64,000 nt of DNA from CAYURP01 sp964447175 (GCA_964447175.1 CAYURP010000001.1:1-64000), one strand, 5' to 3'; counted from the first letter of the stretch, positions 49,491 to 59,037 are shown. Numbers and translations are program-made. The notes: generated by a model from the letters alone, not told the origin.

Positions 49491-50492
49491 ATGAAGGTTG
49501 AAACAACAAAAATCCCTGAATGTGAAAGGAAAAAAATAAAGCCTTATTATAGGCGGAGAGGCAAAATTAAAGAGTGGCTGGTGGAGAAATTCATTCTTCT
49601 GAATGCCTTTATGGCTATCGGGGCGATCATTCTGATTTTCATTTTTGTGGGCAAGGAGGCTTTGCCGGTTTTCACCAGCCAGGAGGTGCAAGAGGAGGCA
49701 AATATCTCGGAGTTCTTCTTGCCCCATCGATATACACCAGATAGCTCTCCTGATTTCATCTGGCAGCCGGTCTCGCAAAGACCAAAATACAGCATTATTC
49801 CTCTTATTGTGGGGACACTTAAAGCCACGTTTATAGCCATGCTTTTCGCCATCCCATTGGCAGTGGCTGCAGCTGTTTATACATCGGAATTTGCTCCCGG
49901 CCGGGTGAAAGAAATTATCAAACCTACAATAGAGCTTCTGGCTGGAATACCTTCAGTGGTTTTAGGCTTTTTTGCTTTGATAGTTTTAGCCAGTGTGATC
50001 CAGGATGTTTTTCATTTCACCTTTCGCTTAAATGCCATAAATGCGGGCATTGCCCTGGGTCTGGCTGTTATACCTATAGTTTACACGGTATCTGAAGACG
50101 CTTTGAATGCAGTTCCCAGGCAATATAGAGAAGCTTCCCTGGCTTTAGGAGCCACGACCTGGCAAACTGCATGGAGCGTGGCTTTGCCTGCTGCTTTACC
50201 CGGGATTTTTGCAGGAATAATGTTAGGATTTGGTCGAGCTGTGGGAGAGACCATGATAGTATTGATGGCTTCTGGAAATGCTGCCATAATCTCCTGGAAT
50301 TTCGGGGAGTCCATCAGAACCCTTTCCGCAACCATTGCGGCTGAGCTGGGTGAGGTGGTCTTCGGAAGCCCGCACTACCATGCGCTATTTTTCATCGGAG
50401 CTTTGCTTTTCATTATCACTTTCATAATAAATCTCTCAGGTGCGGTATACGTGGAAAGGTTGAAAGCCAAACTCACGGGATCCAGGAGGTAA
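49491..50492 (+). CDS. pstC: Phosphate ABC transporter permease PstC
   Basis: 333 residues with six or seven membrane helices. The BPD_transp_1 region includes ELLAGIPSVVLGFFALIVLA and the EAA motif EDALNAVPRQYREASLALGATTWQTAWSVALPAALPGI. A large periplasmic stretch follows the first helix (about 55-95). N-terminus is basic (about 30 residues). Forms the membrane channel of Pst with PstA. Start ATG 49491 lacks a good Shine-Dalgarno (GATATCTAAG), so translation may be modest. Confidence 0.95.
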   Translation: MKVETTKIPECERKKIKPYYRRRGKIKEWLVEKFILLNAFMAIGAIILIFIFVGKEALPVFTSQEVQEEANISEFFLPHRYTPDSSPDFIWQPVSQRPKYSIIPLIVGTLKATFIAMLFAIPLAVAAAVYTSEFAPGRVKEIIKPTIELLAGIPSVVLGFFALIVLASVIQDVFHFTFRLNAINAGIALGLAVIPIVYTVSEDALNAVPRQYREASLALGATTWQTAWSVALPAALPGIFAGIMLGFGRAVGETMIVLMASGNAAIISWNFGESIRTLSATIAAELGEVVFGSPHYHALFFIGALLFIITFIINLSGAVYVERLKAKLTGSRR

Positions 50493-50505
50493 AAGTAAAT
50501 CTAAG

Positions 50506-51417
50506 ATGACCAAAAGCAGTATAAAAATACAGGGATTTGTCTTCAAGGGACTAACTATTGCTGCCAGTATGGTCATAGTAGCTATGCTGGCAGTTATTAT
50601 CGGAAATGTCGTGATAAATGGATACGGAAAGCTCTCCTGGGAATTTTTTACCAAAGCCCCGGAACAGGGGATGACCGCTGGAGGGATTTTTCCGGCAATT
50701 TTCGGGACGGTGGCGCTGGTTCTATTAATGACCATAGCAGTGGTTCCCTTAGGAGTTTTAACTGCAGTCTATTTGCACGAGTACGCTAAACCCGATTCAA
50801 AAATAGCCCGGCTGGTCAGAGTGGCAGTGGGAAATCTAGCAGGAGTTCCCTCAATAGTATTCGGTCTGTTCGGATTGGGGTTTTTCATTCATTTCATCGG
50901 AGGAGGAATTGATAGAGTTTTATTAAGCGGTGAGGTAGCCTGGGGCCAGCCAGCCATAATCTGGGCTGCTCTAACCCTGGCAGTTCTGACCCTTCCGGTG
51001 GTGATAGTATCGACCGAGGAGGCGCTGAGGGGTGTTCCCAAGGAATATCGGGAAGCCAGCTATGCTCTGGGCGGTACCAAATGGCAGACTATCCGAAAAA
51101 TCGTTTTGCCTTATTCTGTACCCGGAATCCTAACTGGCAGCATACTGGCAGTGAGCCGAGGTGCCGGGGAGGTGGCTCCTATTATGTTCACCGGAGCTGC
51201 TTATTTTCTTCCCTATTTGCCTTCCAAACTGAATGACCAGTTCATGGAATTAGGCTATCATATATTTGTGATGTCCACCCAATCGCCGGACGTGGAGGGG
51301 ACTAAACCCATTCTCTACGGCACGGTTCTGGTGCTTCTGGTATTGACTTTTGTCCTGAATTTTCTGGCGATTTTGATTCGCAGTAAAATCAGAGCTGCAC
51401 AGAGGAGAGCCGGATAA
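50506..51417 (+). CDS. pstA: Phosphate ABC transporter permease PstA
   Basis: 303 residues, six helices; VGNLAGVPSIVFGLFGLGFF and the EAA motif EEALRGVPKEYREASYALGGTKWQTIRKIVLPYSVPGI, and GAGEVAPIMFTGAAYFLP typical of PstA. Partner of PstC. It starts 13 bases after pstC (RBS CAGGAGGTAAAAG), one operon. Confidence 0.96.
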   Translation: MTKSSIKIQGFVFKGLTIAASMVIVAMLAVIIGNVVINGYGKLSWEFFTKAPEQGMTAGGIFPAIFGTVALVLLMTIAVVPLGVLTAVYLHEYAKPDSKIARLVRVAVGNLAGVPSIVFGLFGLGFFIHFIGGGIDRVLLSGEVAWGQPAIIWAALTLAVLTLPVVIVSTEEALRGVPKEYREASYALGGTKWQTIRKIVLPYSVPGILTGSILAVSRGAGEVAPIMFTGAAYFLPYLPSKLNDQFMELGYHIFVMSTQSPDVEGTKPILYGTVLVLLVLTFVLNFLAILIRSKIRAAQRRAG

Positions 51418-51425
51418 ACTTTGAA

Positions 51426-52310
51426 ATGGAGTTGGGGAAGGATATGCACATGACTGAAAATCAAGAGGAACTGAGTCTGAATCTCAAATCCAAAGAGAAT
51501 GGTAATGAGGAAAGGATGGCTTTTCCCTCTGATCCAAAGAAGCAGTCCAATGTGGAGAGAATAAAAATGTCCACTGAGAACTTGAGTTTCTACTATGGTG
51601 ATATTTTGGCCTTAAAGAGCGTAGACCTGCTCATTCGGGAGAATTATATCACCGCCCTTATCGGTCCCTCCGGGTGCGGAAAGTCAACTTTCCTTAGAAC
51701 TCTAAACAGAATGAATGACATCATTCCAGACACCAGGGTGGAGGGCAAAGTTCTTCTGGATGGAGTGGATATATATAGAGAGAACATCGATTTATCCGAA
51801 CTTCGTAGAAGGGTGGGGATGGTATTCCAAAAATCTAATCCCTTTCCCAAATCCATATTTGAAAACGTGGCTTATGGTTTGAGAATCAGTGGGCTCCGGG
51901 ATAAAACCATCTTAGAGGAGAAGGTGGAGAAAGCTTTAAAGGACGCTGCCCTGTGGGACGAGATAAAGGATAAACTTCACGTTTCAGCTCTGGACCTTTC
52001 CGGAGGGCAGCAGCAGAGGGTGTGCATTGCCCGAGCACTGGCTATTGAGCCTGAAGTGCTTTTGATGGACGAGCCCGCCTCGGCACTGGATCCCATATCC
52101 ACGGGAAAAATCGAGGAGCTGATTCAGGATTTGAAGAAAAGATATACAATCGTGATAGTCACCCACAATATGCAACAAGCAGCCAGATGTTCTGACTATA
52201 CTGGGTTTTTTCTGTTAGGTGAATTAATAGAGTTCAACGAAACCTCAAAAATATTTACCAATCCCGGCGATAAAAGAACCGAGGATTATGTAAGAGGCCG
52301 ATTCGGTTAA
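51426..52310 (+). CDS. pstB: Phosphate ABC transporter ATPase PstB
   Basis: 294 residues, with about 45 extra charged residues before the usual PstB start (ENLSFYYGD). Walker A GPSGCGKST (80-88), Q-loop FQKSNPFPKSIFENVAYGLR, signature LSGGQQQRVCIARALAIEPEVLLMDEPASALDP, and the H-loop VTHNMQQAARCSDYTGFF. Energises Pst uptake. The start could also be ATG 51444, preceded by GGGGAAGGAT; starting there trims six residues. Starts eight bases after pstA. Confidence 0.96.
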   Translation: MELGKDMHMTENQEELSLNLKSKENGNEERMAFPSDPKKQSNVERIKMSTENLSFYYGDILALKSVDLLIRENYITALIGPSGCGKSTFLRTLNRMNDIIPDTRVEGKVLLDGVDIYRENIDLSELRRRVGMVFQKSNPFPKSIFENVAYGLRISGLRDKTILEEKVEKALKDAALWDEIKDKLHVSALDLSGGQQQRVCIARALAIEPEVLLMDEPASALDPISTGKIEELIQDLKKRYTIVIVTHNMQQAARCSDYTGFFLLGELIEFNETSKIFTNPGDKRTEDYVRGRFG

Positions 52311-52331
52311 AGACCTTTAAAGGAAGGATTT

Positions 52332-53015
52332 ATGACAGCCCAAAGACATTTTGATGAAGAACTAAGTACCCTTAAAGAAAGACTTCTCACCATGGCCAGC
52401 TTGGTGGAATCTATGATTTTCAAGGCGGTCAAGTCTCTGACCGAAAGGGAGGAGCCTTTGATCCAGGAGGTGAATAAGGATGAGGAGAAGGTCAACCTTC
52501 TGGAGATAGAGATAGATGAGCGGTGCCTGAAGCTTCTGGCCTTGCACCAGCCCATGGCAACAGATTTAAGATTCATCACCTCAGCCATGAAGATCAACAG
52601 CGAGCTGGAGAGGATCGGGGATATGGCGGTGAACATAACTCAGTGCGTTGAGGTTTTGATTAAACAGCCTCAGCTCAAGCCTTACATCGATCTGCCCCGG
52701 ATGGCAGATTTGACCCAGAAGATGGTCAAAGACAGCCTGGACGCCTTCATCAAAAACGATGCGGATCTGGCTCGCTCGGTTCTGCGCAGTGACGATCAGG
52801 TGGACGGCCTGAAGGATCAGATTTTCCGCGAGCTTCTTACCTTTATGATGAGCGATCATTCCACCATATCCAGAGCCTTAGAATTGATTTTAGTCTCCAG
52901 ACATCTGGAAAGAATTGGCGATCACGCTACCAATATTGCTGAAGATGTAATTTATTTGGTACAGGGTAAAGACATCAGACATCGCATCGAGGAAAAAAGA
53001 GTTCGGGAAAAGTAA
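52332..53015 (+). CDS. phoU: Phosphate signalling protein PhoU
   Basis: 227 residues, two three-helix PhoU repeats: HFDEELSTLKERLLTMASLVESMIFKAVKSL, MATDLRFITSAMKINSELERIGDMAVNI and, in the second half, LELILVSRHLERIGDHATNIAEDVIYLVQG, with the E-R-x-G-D metal-binding motifs of the family. PhoU links the Pst transporter state to PhoR and keeps the regulon off when phosphate is enough. It ends the pst operon; RBS AAAGGAAGGAT. Confidence 0.96.
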   Translation: MTAQRHFDEELSTLKERLLTMASLVESMIFKAVKSLTEREEPLIQEVNKDEEKVNLLEIEIDERCLKLLALHQPMATDLRFITSAMKINSELERIGDMAVNITQCVEVLIKQPQLKPYIDLPRMADLTQKMVKDSLDAFIKNDADLARSVLRSDDQVDGLKDQIFRELLTFMMSDHSTISRALELILVSRHLERIGDHATNIAEDVIYLVQGKDIRHRIEEKRVREK

Positions 53016-53063
53016 AAGATTTTTTATCAATAATATTTCTTGGTGATTGAAAATCTAAAGCTT

Positions 53064-53086
53064 GTAGGCACGGATTTCATCCGTGC
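53064..53086 (+). repeat. GTAG-headed REP-like hairpin
   Basis: GTAG (53064-53067), then GCACGGAT-TTC-ATCCGTGC. The nearby sequence AGCACGAATAGAA looks like a decayed second arm of a copy close to the 863-884 element. Confidence 0.75.
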
Positions 53087-53163
53087 CAGCACGAATAGAA
53101 TTATTTAATACATTTTTTGTCTCATTATAGAAACTCATGGATTTTGATTATTAATATTTGATT

Positions 53164-54894
53164 TCAACGTCTTAATAAACCGAATATGTTTGTTACTGCT
53201 ACTGGAAAAAGAATCCAACCTAGAACTACAAGAATTGTGCCTATGTGTTTAAACTTTATTACACCCCAAAGAACTTGATCAGAAGGTCTCCACTCTGATC
53301 CAGAAGGAATATCTATAGGCAAGAATAGATTTAAACTGACCCAAAAAGCTTCCTTAAGTTGGATTGAATAATATACTCTGCCTGTTTCAGGCATAGGTCC
53401 CACTACTGTTAATTGTTCACAATGAGGATATGGTTCTACTGCCCCGTCGAACTGAAAAATGTAGCAGCCTAATAGAAGAAAGATTATAATGAGAATTAAG
53501 AGAGGCCAGCGTCTTATACCATACCCCGTAAGAAGCCAGTGTAGTTTATCTAATAACCAAGTTCCGGCGCTATCGGGCGGACCAAAAGGCCATGGAGGTT
53601 TCATTTTAGATGATTCCTTTTTCTTACGTCTATAGTATACTCTATCTGCCAGATCAGCTCGACCAATCCTTCTAAATGTTCCCTCAAGTTGTTCAAATGG
53701 TTGTCTATCGAATGGATCAAGTTTTTCCATCAACTTTTCCCAAATATAGATGGGGTAAATTAGATCATAGATACATCCTCGGAGATCAATACCACCTTCA
53801 AACTTTGTTTCGTTCTTCCCATCTGGCGTTCCCAAAAATACTGTTCTAAAATATGAATTATGAAAACTTACATAATTTGAAAATAATGCTCCACCGAAAC
53901 CAACATCCATATTGGACTTGCTGTTGTAAAAATCTACATTTCCGATAAATTGGGCTCCAGCAAAAGAAGCACCACCCACAAATGTTACACCAGCAAAGTC
54001 TGCATCCATTTTGAAGATAACGTGGTTAAATAAAGCATGTCCATTGAAGTATGCACTATTGAAGATAGCTTTTTCATGAAAAATAGAATCAGTGAACTCT
54101 GGATTGTTTTGAATTTCAATGTATGCGAAGTCAGCATCATGGTAAAAATTAGTTTTTTTGAAGAAGCCAGTTTCCTCAACACGAACTCTTTGAAAGAAGA
54201 CCTTGTTCTTAAATTTAGCCTCATTAAACTCAGCACAACCTCCAATAAATGCACTCACAAAATTAGCTTCATGTTCAAAGGTGGTATTATCAAATAAAGC
54301 TCGTCCTTTAATATGAACATTTCCGAAATTAGCCTCTCCTCCAAAAGTACCATAATTAAAAAAAATAGTGTCCCCAATTTGAGAACCAGTGAACATAGCT
54401 TTTTGAATGAACGTAGCTCCTATAAGAACAACTCTACTTTCAATTAGCGTGGCCATAAAATTTGCATTATTACAAAATGTGCAAGATTTACCATATAAAG
54501 CACCCTTAACCTTCATATCAGTAAATTCAGTTTCACCTTCAAAGGTTACTTCATTAAGAATGATATCCTTATCGAGAGTAGCTGATTTGAAAATAACATT
54601 TGATTCAAATGTCGAATTCTCGAAATTTAGCACTTTCTTGAACTCCGCATATGAACTATCTACAGGATCTTTAATTTTGGTGTTTTTAATTATGACTTTA
54701 CCCTTAATAAATATTGATTCAAGGTTAATTGTACCTATAATTACAGCATTTATGATCTCAATTGCCTTACCTGCCTTCAGAGCTTCTACGATCTCCTTTG
54801 CAGCAATTGGATTTACTTTCTTTTGCTCGTCAGTAGCATCATCAGGCAAGACATATTTAAAGAGATCGTCTGTTATTTCTTTGATAGGTTCCAC
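53164..54894 (-). CDS. Pentapeptide-repeat protein with C-terminal two-helix membrane domain
   Basis: 576 residues. Residues about 70-365 consist of five-residue repeats of A(D/N/E)F..-type spread over pairs (ANFMATL, AMFTGSQ, ANFGNVH, ADFAGVTF, ASFAGAQF), giving a right-handed beta helix. Residues 480-500 (RRWPLLILIIIFLLLGCYIFQF) and 545-575 (HIGTILVVLGWILFPVAVTNIFGLL) are membrane helices, with a segment between them (YYSIQLKEAFWVSLNLFLPIDIP) where related proteins often carry a potassium-channel pore loop; no TVGYGD filter is seen. Function unknown. A low-GC, isolated gene bracketed by a REP. Confidence 0.75.
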   Translation of the reverse strand: MEPIKEITDDLFKYVLPDDATDEQKKVNPIAAKEIVEALKAGKAIEIINAVIIGTINLESIFIKGKVIIKNTKIKDPVDSSYAEFKKVLNFENSTFESNVIFKSATLDKDIILNEVTFEGETEFTDMKVKGALYGKSCTFCNNANFMATLIESRVVLIGATFIQKAMFTGSQIGDTIFFNYGTFGGEANFGNVHIKGRALFDNTTFEHEANFVSAFIGGCAEFNEAKFKNKVFFQRVRVEETGFFKKTNFYHDADFAYIEIQNNPEFTDSIFHEKAIFNSAYFNGHALFNHVIFKMDADFAGVTFVGGASFAGAQFIGNVDFYNSKSNMDVGFGGALFSNYVSFHNSYFRTVFLGTPDGKNETKFEGGIDLRGCIYDLIYPIYIWEKLMEKLDPFDRQPFEQLEGTFRRIGRADLADRVYYRRKKKESSKMKPPWPFGPPDSAGTWLLDKLHWLLTGYGIRRWPLLILIIIFLLLGCYIFQFDGAVEPYPHCEQLTVVGPMPETGRVYYSIQLKEAFWVSLNLFLPIDIPSGSEWRPSDQVLWGVIKFKHIGTILVVLGWILFPVAVTNIFGLLRR

Positions 54895-55093
54895 TGTTTA
54901 CCCCCTAACTACTTTATCAGGGCATCTCTTTTGAGAAACGTTAATTAAAAGAATCTAAACTTAATATTAATTATATGTTTTGTGCCCTGTCTAAGTTAGA
55001 GTAAAAAAATCTAATTTTAAGAATATAAAATACAAATCTTGTTTGAAGTCAAGACAAAAATTTTAGCATTATGAAATATTTAACAAGAAATAC

Positions 55094-55849
55094 TCATCCG
55101 CACAGTACTGAACCACCATTAACGTTCAGTATCTCACCGGTTATGTAGGTGGAAAGGTCGGAGGCTAAAAAGAGAATGGCTCCGGCTATCTCCTCGGGTT
55201 GGGCTGCCCTTGCTAAGAGTATGGTTTGGAGTATCTTGTCTTTTTCTCCTCCGGTCAGGGCATCGTGGCTCATATCCGTATCCACCCAGCCTGGGGCAAC
55301 ACAGTTCACCCGTATGTTATACTGAGCTAATTCCGCTGCTAAAGATTTAGTTAGACTTATTATTGCCCCTTTGGAGGCAGCATAATGGGAATGTAAAGGC
55401 TCTCCTCTCTGGCCGGCAGTGGATGAGATATTTATGATATTGCCGGATTTTTGTTTTATCATATAAGGAACAGAAGCAGTGGTGGCATAAAACACACCAT
55501 TAACATTTAACTCCATAGTCTCCTTTAACTGTTCCTCTGTCATCTTATCGATCGCTGCATATTTCCAGATTCCTGCATTGTTTACCAGTATGTCAATTTT
55601 ACCGAATTCCTTAATCGCATAACCTATCATCTCATCCACTTCGCTTTTTTTGGAAACATCCGCCTGAAATATTTTTGCTCTGACACCGAGTTCTTCAGCC
55701 ATTGACGCCGTCTCTAATGCAGGGTCCTCACTTCTGTTATAGTTTATCAGAAGATTACATCCAGCCTGGGCAAATAAAATCGCTGTTGCCCTGCCAATTC
55801 CTCTGGATGCTCCGGTGATTATAGCTACTTTGTCTTTTAGGTTTATCAT
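55094..55849 (-). CDS. FabG-like short-chain dehydrogenase/reductase
   Basis: 251 residues of classical SDR: TGASRGIGRATA near residue 14 (NAD(P) binding), NNAGIW, INISSTAGQRG and Y-x3-K in HYAASKGA, then the VAPGWVDTDM loop and INVNGG C-terminus. Close to 3-oxoacyl-ACP reductases, but many sugar and secondary-alcohol reductases look the same. It begins 17 bases after thrC (same strand), so the two may be cotranscribed. Confidence 0.9.
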   Translation of the reverse strand: MINLKDKVAIITGASRGIGRATAILFAQAGCNLLINYNRSEDPALETASMAEELGVRAKIFQADVSKKSEVDEMIGYAIKEFGKIDILVNNAGIWKYAAIDKMTEEQLKETMELNVNGVFYATTASVPYMIKQKSGNIINISSTAGQRGEPLHSHYAASKGAIISLTKSLAAELAQYNIRVNCVAPGWVDTDMSHDALTGGEKDKILQTILLARAAQPEEIAGAILFLASDLSTYITGEILNVNGGSVLCG

Positions 55850-55866
55850 AATTTCTCTTTCTTTTT

Positions 55867-57042
55867 TTAGATAAAATATTTTTTCAAACTCTCAACGTAT
55901 TTCAATCCCGTTCCGGTATTGAATAGTATTATTTTTTCCTCAGGATTTATTTTGTTTTCTTTTTTTAACTTTTTCAAAGCTGCCAAAGTGGCTGCGCCCT
56001 CAGGGCAGGGTAAGATCCCCTCGGTTTCAGATATTTCCTTTAAACACTCTAAAATTTCCTCATCTGTGACTGAAGTGGCTGTCCCTTCAGATTCTCTTAC
56101 AGCTTTAAGAACAAGAAAATCCCCGATGGCTTGGGGTACTTTGATGCCGGAGGCAATGGTTTCAGGTTTTTCCCACTTCTCTGCTGAGTTTTTGCCTTCA
56201 TTAAAAGCTTTGACCAGAGGTGCGCAGCCTTCGGATTGCACGCATACCAGTCTGGGCTTTTTCCCTTTAATCCATCCCAATTTCTCCATCTCCTCGAATG
56301 CCTTCCACATTCCGATTATACCTGTTCCCCCGCCTGTGGGATAGATGATCACATCCGGCAATTCCCAGCCCAGCTGCTCTGCCAGCTCATACCCCATGGT
56401 TTTTTTACCTTCCACCCTATAAGGCTCCTTTAAGGTTGAAAGATCAAACCAATCACTTCCTTTTTTCCTTTCCAGCATAACTGCGGCACAATCTGTGATC
56501 ACTCCTTTTACCAATTCTAACTGGGCATTGTAGCTTTTGCATTCCAGGATAAAGCAGGTATCAGTATCCTGGGGCATAAAGACAAAGGCACCTATCTCAG
56601 CCCGAGCAGAATAGGCTGCTGCAGCGCCAGCAGCATTGCCAGCAGAAGGAAGGCAGACCTCCTTTATTCCAAGCTTTTTTGCCATAGAAATGGCGACCGA
56701 CATTCCCCGGGCTTTAAAGGAGCCTGTGGGATTGAATGACTCGTCTTTTATCCAGAGTCTTTCTAATCCCAATTTCTTTCCCAAGCTGATAGCAGGAGTC
56801 AAAGGCGTGAAACCCTCGCCCAGGCTGATAATATCTTTTCCTTCTGTAATAGGGAGCAGTTCACGGTATCGCCACAGATTTGGAGGTCGATTATTAATAT
56901 CCTCTCTTTTTAATTCATCTTTTATTTGCTTGAGTTTATAACGGGCAAAAAGAGGGGCTCCACATTGGCAGAGATTGTGGGGGTTTTCAGGGGAATAAGT
57001 GGCTTTACAGCGAGTGCATTCAAGTTTTTCCAGATAAATCAA
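55867..57042 (-). CDS. thrC: Threonine synthase
   Basis: 391 residues. N-terminal zinc-ribbon-like part (LECTRCKATYSP and LCQCGAPLFARY, residues 9-34), then the type II PLP fold: K110 in ESFNPTGSFKARG, PSAGNAAGAAAAYSARA, PTGGGTGIIGMWKAFEEM and CPEGAATLAALKKL. The GAAAA and CPEGAAT motifs fit the plant/archaeal-type threonine synthase. Converts O-phosphohomoserine to threonine. No other threonine genes adjacent. Confidence 0.9.
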   Translation of the reverse strand: MIYLEKLECTRCKATYSPENPHNLCQCGAPLFARYKLKQIKDELKREDINNRPPNLWRYRELLPITEGKDIISLGEGFTPLTPAISLGKKLGLERLWIKDESFNPTGSFKARGMSVAISMAKKLGIKEVCLPSAGNAAGAAAAYSARAEIGAFVFMPQDTDTCFILECKSYNAQLELVKGVITDCAAVMLERKKGSDWFDLSTLKEPYRVEGKKTMGYELAEQLGWELPDVIIYPTGGGTGIIGMWKAFEEMEKLGWIKGKKPRLVCVQSEGCAPLVKAFNEGKNSAEKWEKPETIASGIKVPQAIGDFLVLKAVRESEGTATSVTDEEILECLKEISETEGILPCPEGAATLAALKKLKKENKINPEEKIILFNTGTGLKYVESLKKYFI

Positions 57043-57522
57043 ATTCTCTATCCTTTTACATTTTTTATTTCTAACATAGTTATTTCGAATATTTAAACAA
57101 TCCTGTAATAATTGTCAACCCAAATTAGATATTAGTTGTTAGTTATTGGTTGTTAGTTGATGGTAAAAAAATAATGCGTGTAATTTGGAATGATAAAACT
57201 CGGCATTACTTAGGTCTGGTTCATAAAAATTTAGTTGAAACCACAAAACCAAGAGGAAATGTGAAATTCTTTATTAAAATTGACTAAAAACAAAAGTAGA
57301 GTCTTAAGTTATTAGAAGCAATGTTTTAATCTTTTTGCAAATATTTATTTTTTCATCTTGACTTCAAAGCCTTATGGATTAAATTAAAAACTTAGCAGAA
57401 TTCTTGCTATAAATTATTTTCGTCTTTTGTTAAAGGTGTGAAAGAACTTATTTTGTTAAGGTAGAGTGAGAGTTGTTACTGGATAAAAATATTAAAACTT
57501 TAATAGTGAAAGGAGGTCAACT
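57043..57522. other. Intergenic, 480 bp
   Basis: Holds the promoters of thrC (minus) and the sorting-domain gene (plus); a TTAGTTGTTAGTTATTGG block (57128-57145) resembles the mosaic-repeat spacer. Nothing else recognised. Confidence 0.45.
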
Positions 57523-58620
57523 ATGAAAAGGATACTCTGGGTAAGCGGCACAATTCTTATACTCTTATTAACCTGTGGAAATCTTTTGGCTCAAGCCCCG
57601 GTTATTAACTCAACCGATTTTCCATCCACTGTTGGCACTAAGCTTGTAACCAACAGCAGCGTTGATGAAACACTGGATGTTGATCTGGGATCAACCGGAG
57701 GTTCTCAAAGTTGGGATTTTACCGGAATTAATACCCCAGAGTCTTTCACCCAGTATATCGTCGACAAATCGACCACTCCCTTTGCGGGTTCATTTCCCAC
57801 AGCCAATCTGGTTACTATGCATTCCTTCAACGTGGATTCGATCTTTTATTATTACTCTTATTTGTCCTCTACAGAATTGACCAGTCAAGGATGGGGTGTT
57901 TATGTTCCGGATACAACCTGGGTCTCAGAATATCTACGCTCCACCCCCCTGCTCAAATTTCCCGTAGAGTATAACGATGTTTGGTATTGGGCTACTTACT
58001 GGGAGCTTGAAGCAGAGGGAGTGACCACCTCAATGCTTGATTCTGCCAAATGCACTTATGATGCCTGGGGAACGGTCGCCATTCCTCTGGGAAATTTTGA
58101 ATGTGCCCGCATTAAAAGCGAGGTGACGATTATAACCGAGACGAAAATGGGAGAAATTGTCATGTTTACAGATACTTCCAAAAGCATTGAGTATGCCTGG
58201 TTCTCACCCGGACATGGTTATATTGCGGATATAACCAGCTTTGGAGGTGAGGAAGATCCCAACTTTACCCAGGCAGAGTTCTTTTCCTGTTTGGGAGAAA
58301 ACCTCACCGGAGTAGAAGAAAAAAGCGAATCCCAAAAGGATTTCAATTTTACTTTGATGCAAAATTATCCCAATCCCTTTAATCCCCGGACTAAAATCGG
58401 ATATTATCTTTTTGAAGAAAGTGGGGTGGAGCTGTCCATCTATAATGCTCTGGGTCAGAAGGTAAAAACTCTGATTAGTCAACATCAGACCCCCGGAGGG
58501 AAAGAGGTTTTTTGGGATGGAAAGGACGATAAGGGTAACGAAGTCTCCTCGGGCATCTATTTTTACAGGTTAAAAACAAAGGCTTTTTGTCAGACCAAGA
58601 AAATGCTTTTGTTAAGATAA
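57523..58620 (+). CDS. Secreted protein with C-terminal sorting domain
   Basis: 365 residues. Signal peptide MKRILWVSGTILILLLTCGNLLAQA. The middle (about 25-265) is an unknown beta-rich domain (APVINSTDFPSTVGTKLV ... GSQSWDFTG). From about residue 280 the FCB sorting domain: NYPNPFNPRTKIGYYL, LSIYNALGQKVKTLI, WDGKDDKGNEVSSGIYFYRLKTK and terminal KKMLLLR. This region corresponds to that of 1927-3624. RBS AAAGGAGGTCAACT. Followed by a terminator at 58669. Confidence 0.88.
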   Translation: MKRILWVSGTILILLLTCGNLLAQAPVINSTDFPSTVGTKLVTNSSVDETLDVDLGSTGGSQSWDFTGINTPESFTQYIVDKSTTPFAGSFPTANLVTMHSFNVDSIFYYYSYLSSTELTSQGWGVYVPDTTWVSEYLRSTPLLKFPVEYNDVWYWATYWELEAEGVTTSMLDSAKCTYDAWGTVAIPLGNFECARIKSEVTIITETKMGEIVMFTDTSKSIEYAWFSPGHGYIADITSFGGEEDPNFTQAEFFSCLGENLTGVEEKSESQKDFNFTLMQNYPNPFNPRTKIGYYLFEESGVELSIYNALGQKVKTLISQHQTPGGKEVFWDGKDDKGNEVSSGIYFYRLKTKAFCQTKKMLLLR

Positions 58621-58668
58621 GAGGTAAAGCAAAAAAAGTTATCCTATCATCAACAATTTTAAATAATC

Positions 58669-58694
58669 AACGCAGGCAAATGCCTGCGTTTTTT
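58669..58694 (+). terminator. Rho-independent terminator
   Basis: AACGCAGGCA-AA-TGCCTGCGTT with a T run. Confidence 0.85.
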
Positions 58695-59037
58695 ATCCTT
58701 TCTATATTTTGTCGGTTTGCGGGAATTATAGTCCCCAAAAAAACCAGTCTTGAGAATTGAAACTTGACGAATATATATTTGATTTTCCCTAAAATATCAA
58801 ATTCAATCTGGGGTTTAGTTTGAGAACGCCAGCCTTTTTAATTCTCAGAGGGAGAAGCATTTAGGGGACAAAATTATATGAATTTAAAGGTTTAAAATCC
58901 CCTCAAGTGTAATATTGTCTGCGTAAAATCTACTGGTGGGTGTACAAATCCGGTAATTAGTGTTAAAGTTTTGAACACTTTGCCGATAAAAAAATTGAGG
59001 AGCTATAGAAACTTAAATTTCGAAGATATTAAATGTT
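58695..59037. other. Intergenic, 343 bp
   Basis: No gene recognised; AT-rich upstream region of the EIIA-like gene. TTTAAAATCCCC also occurs at 62878, without clear meaning. Confidence 0.4.
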
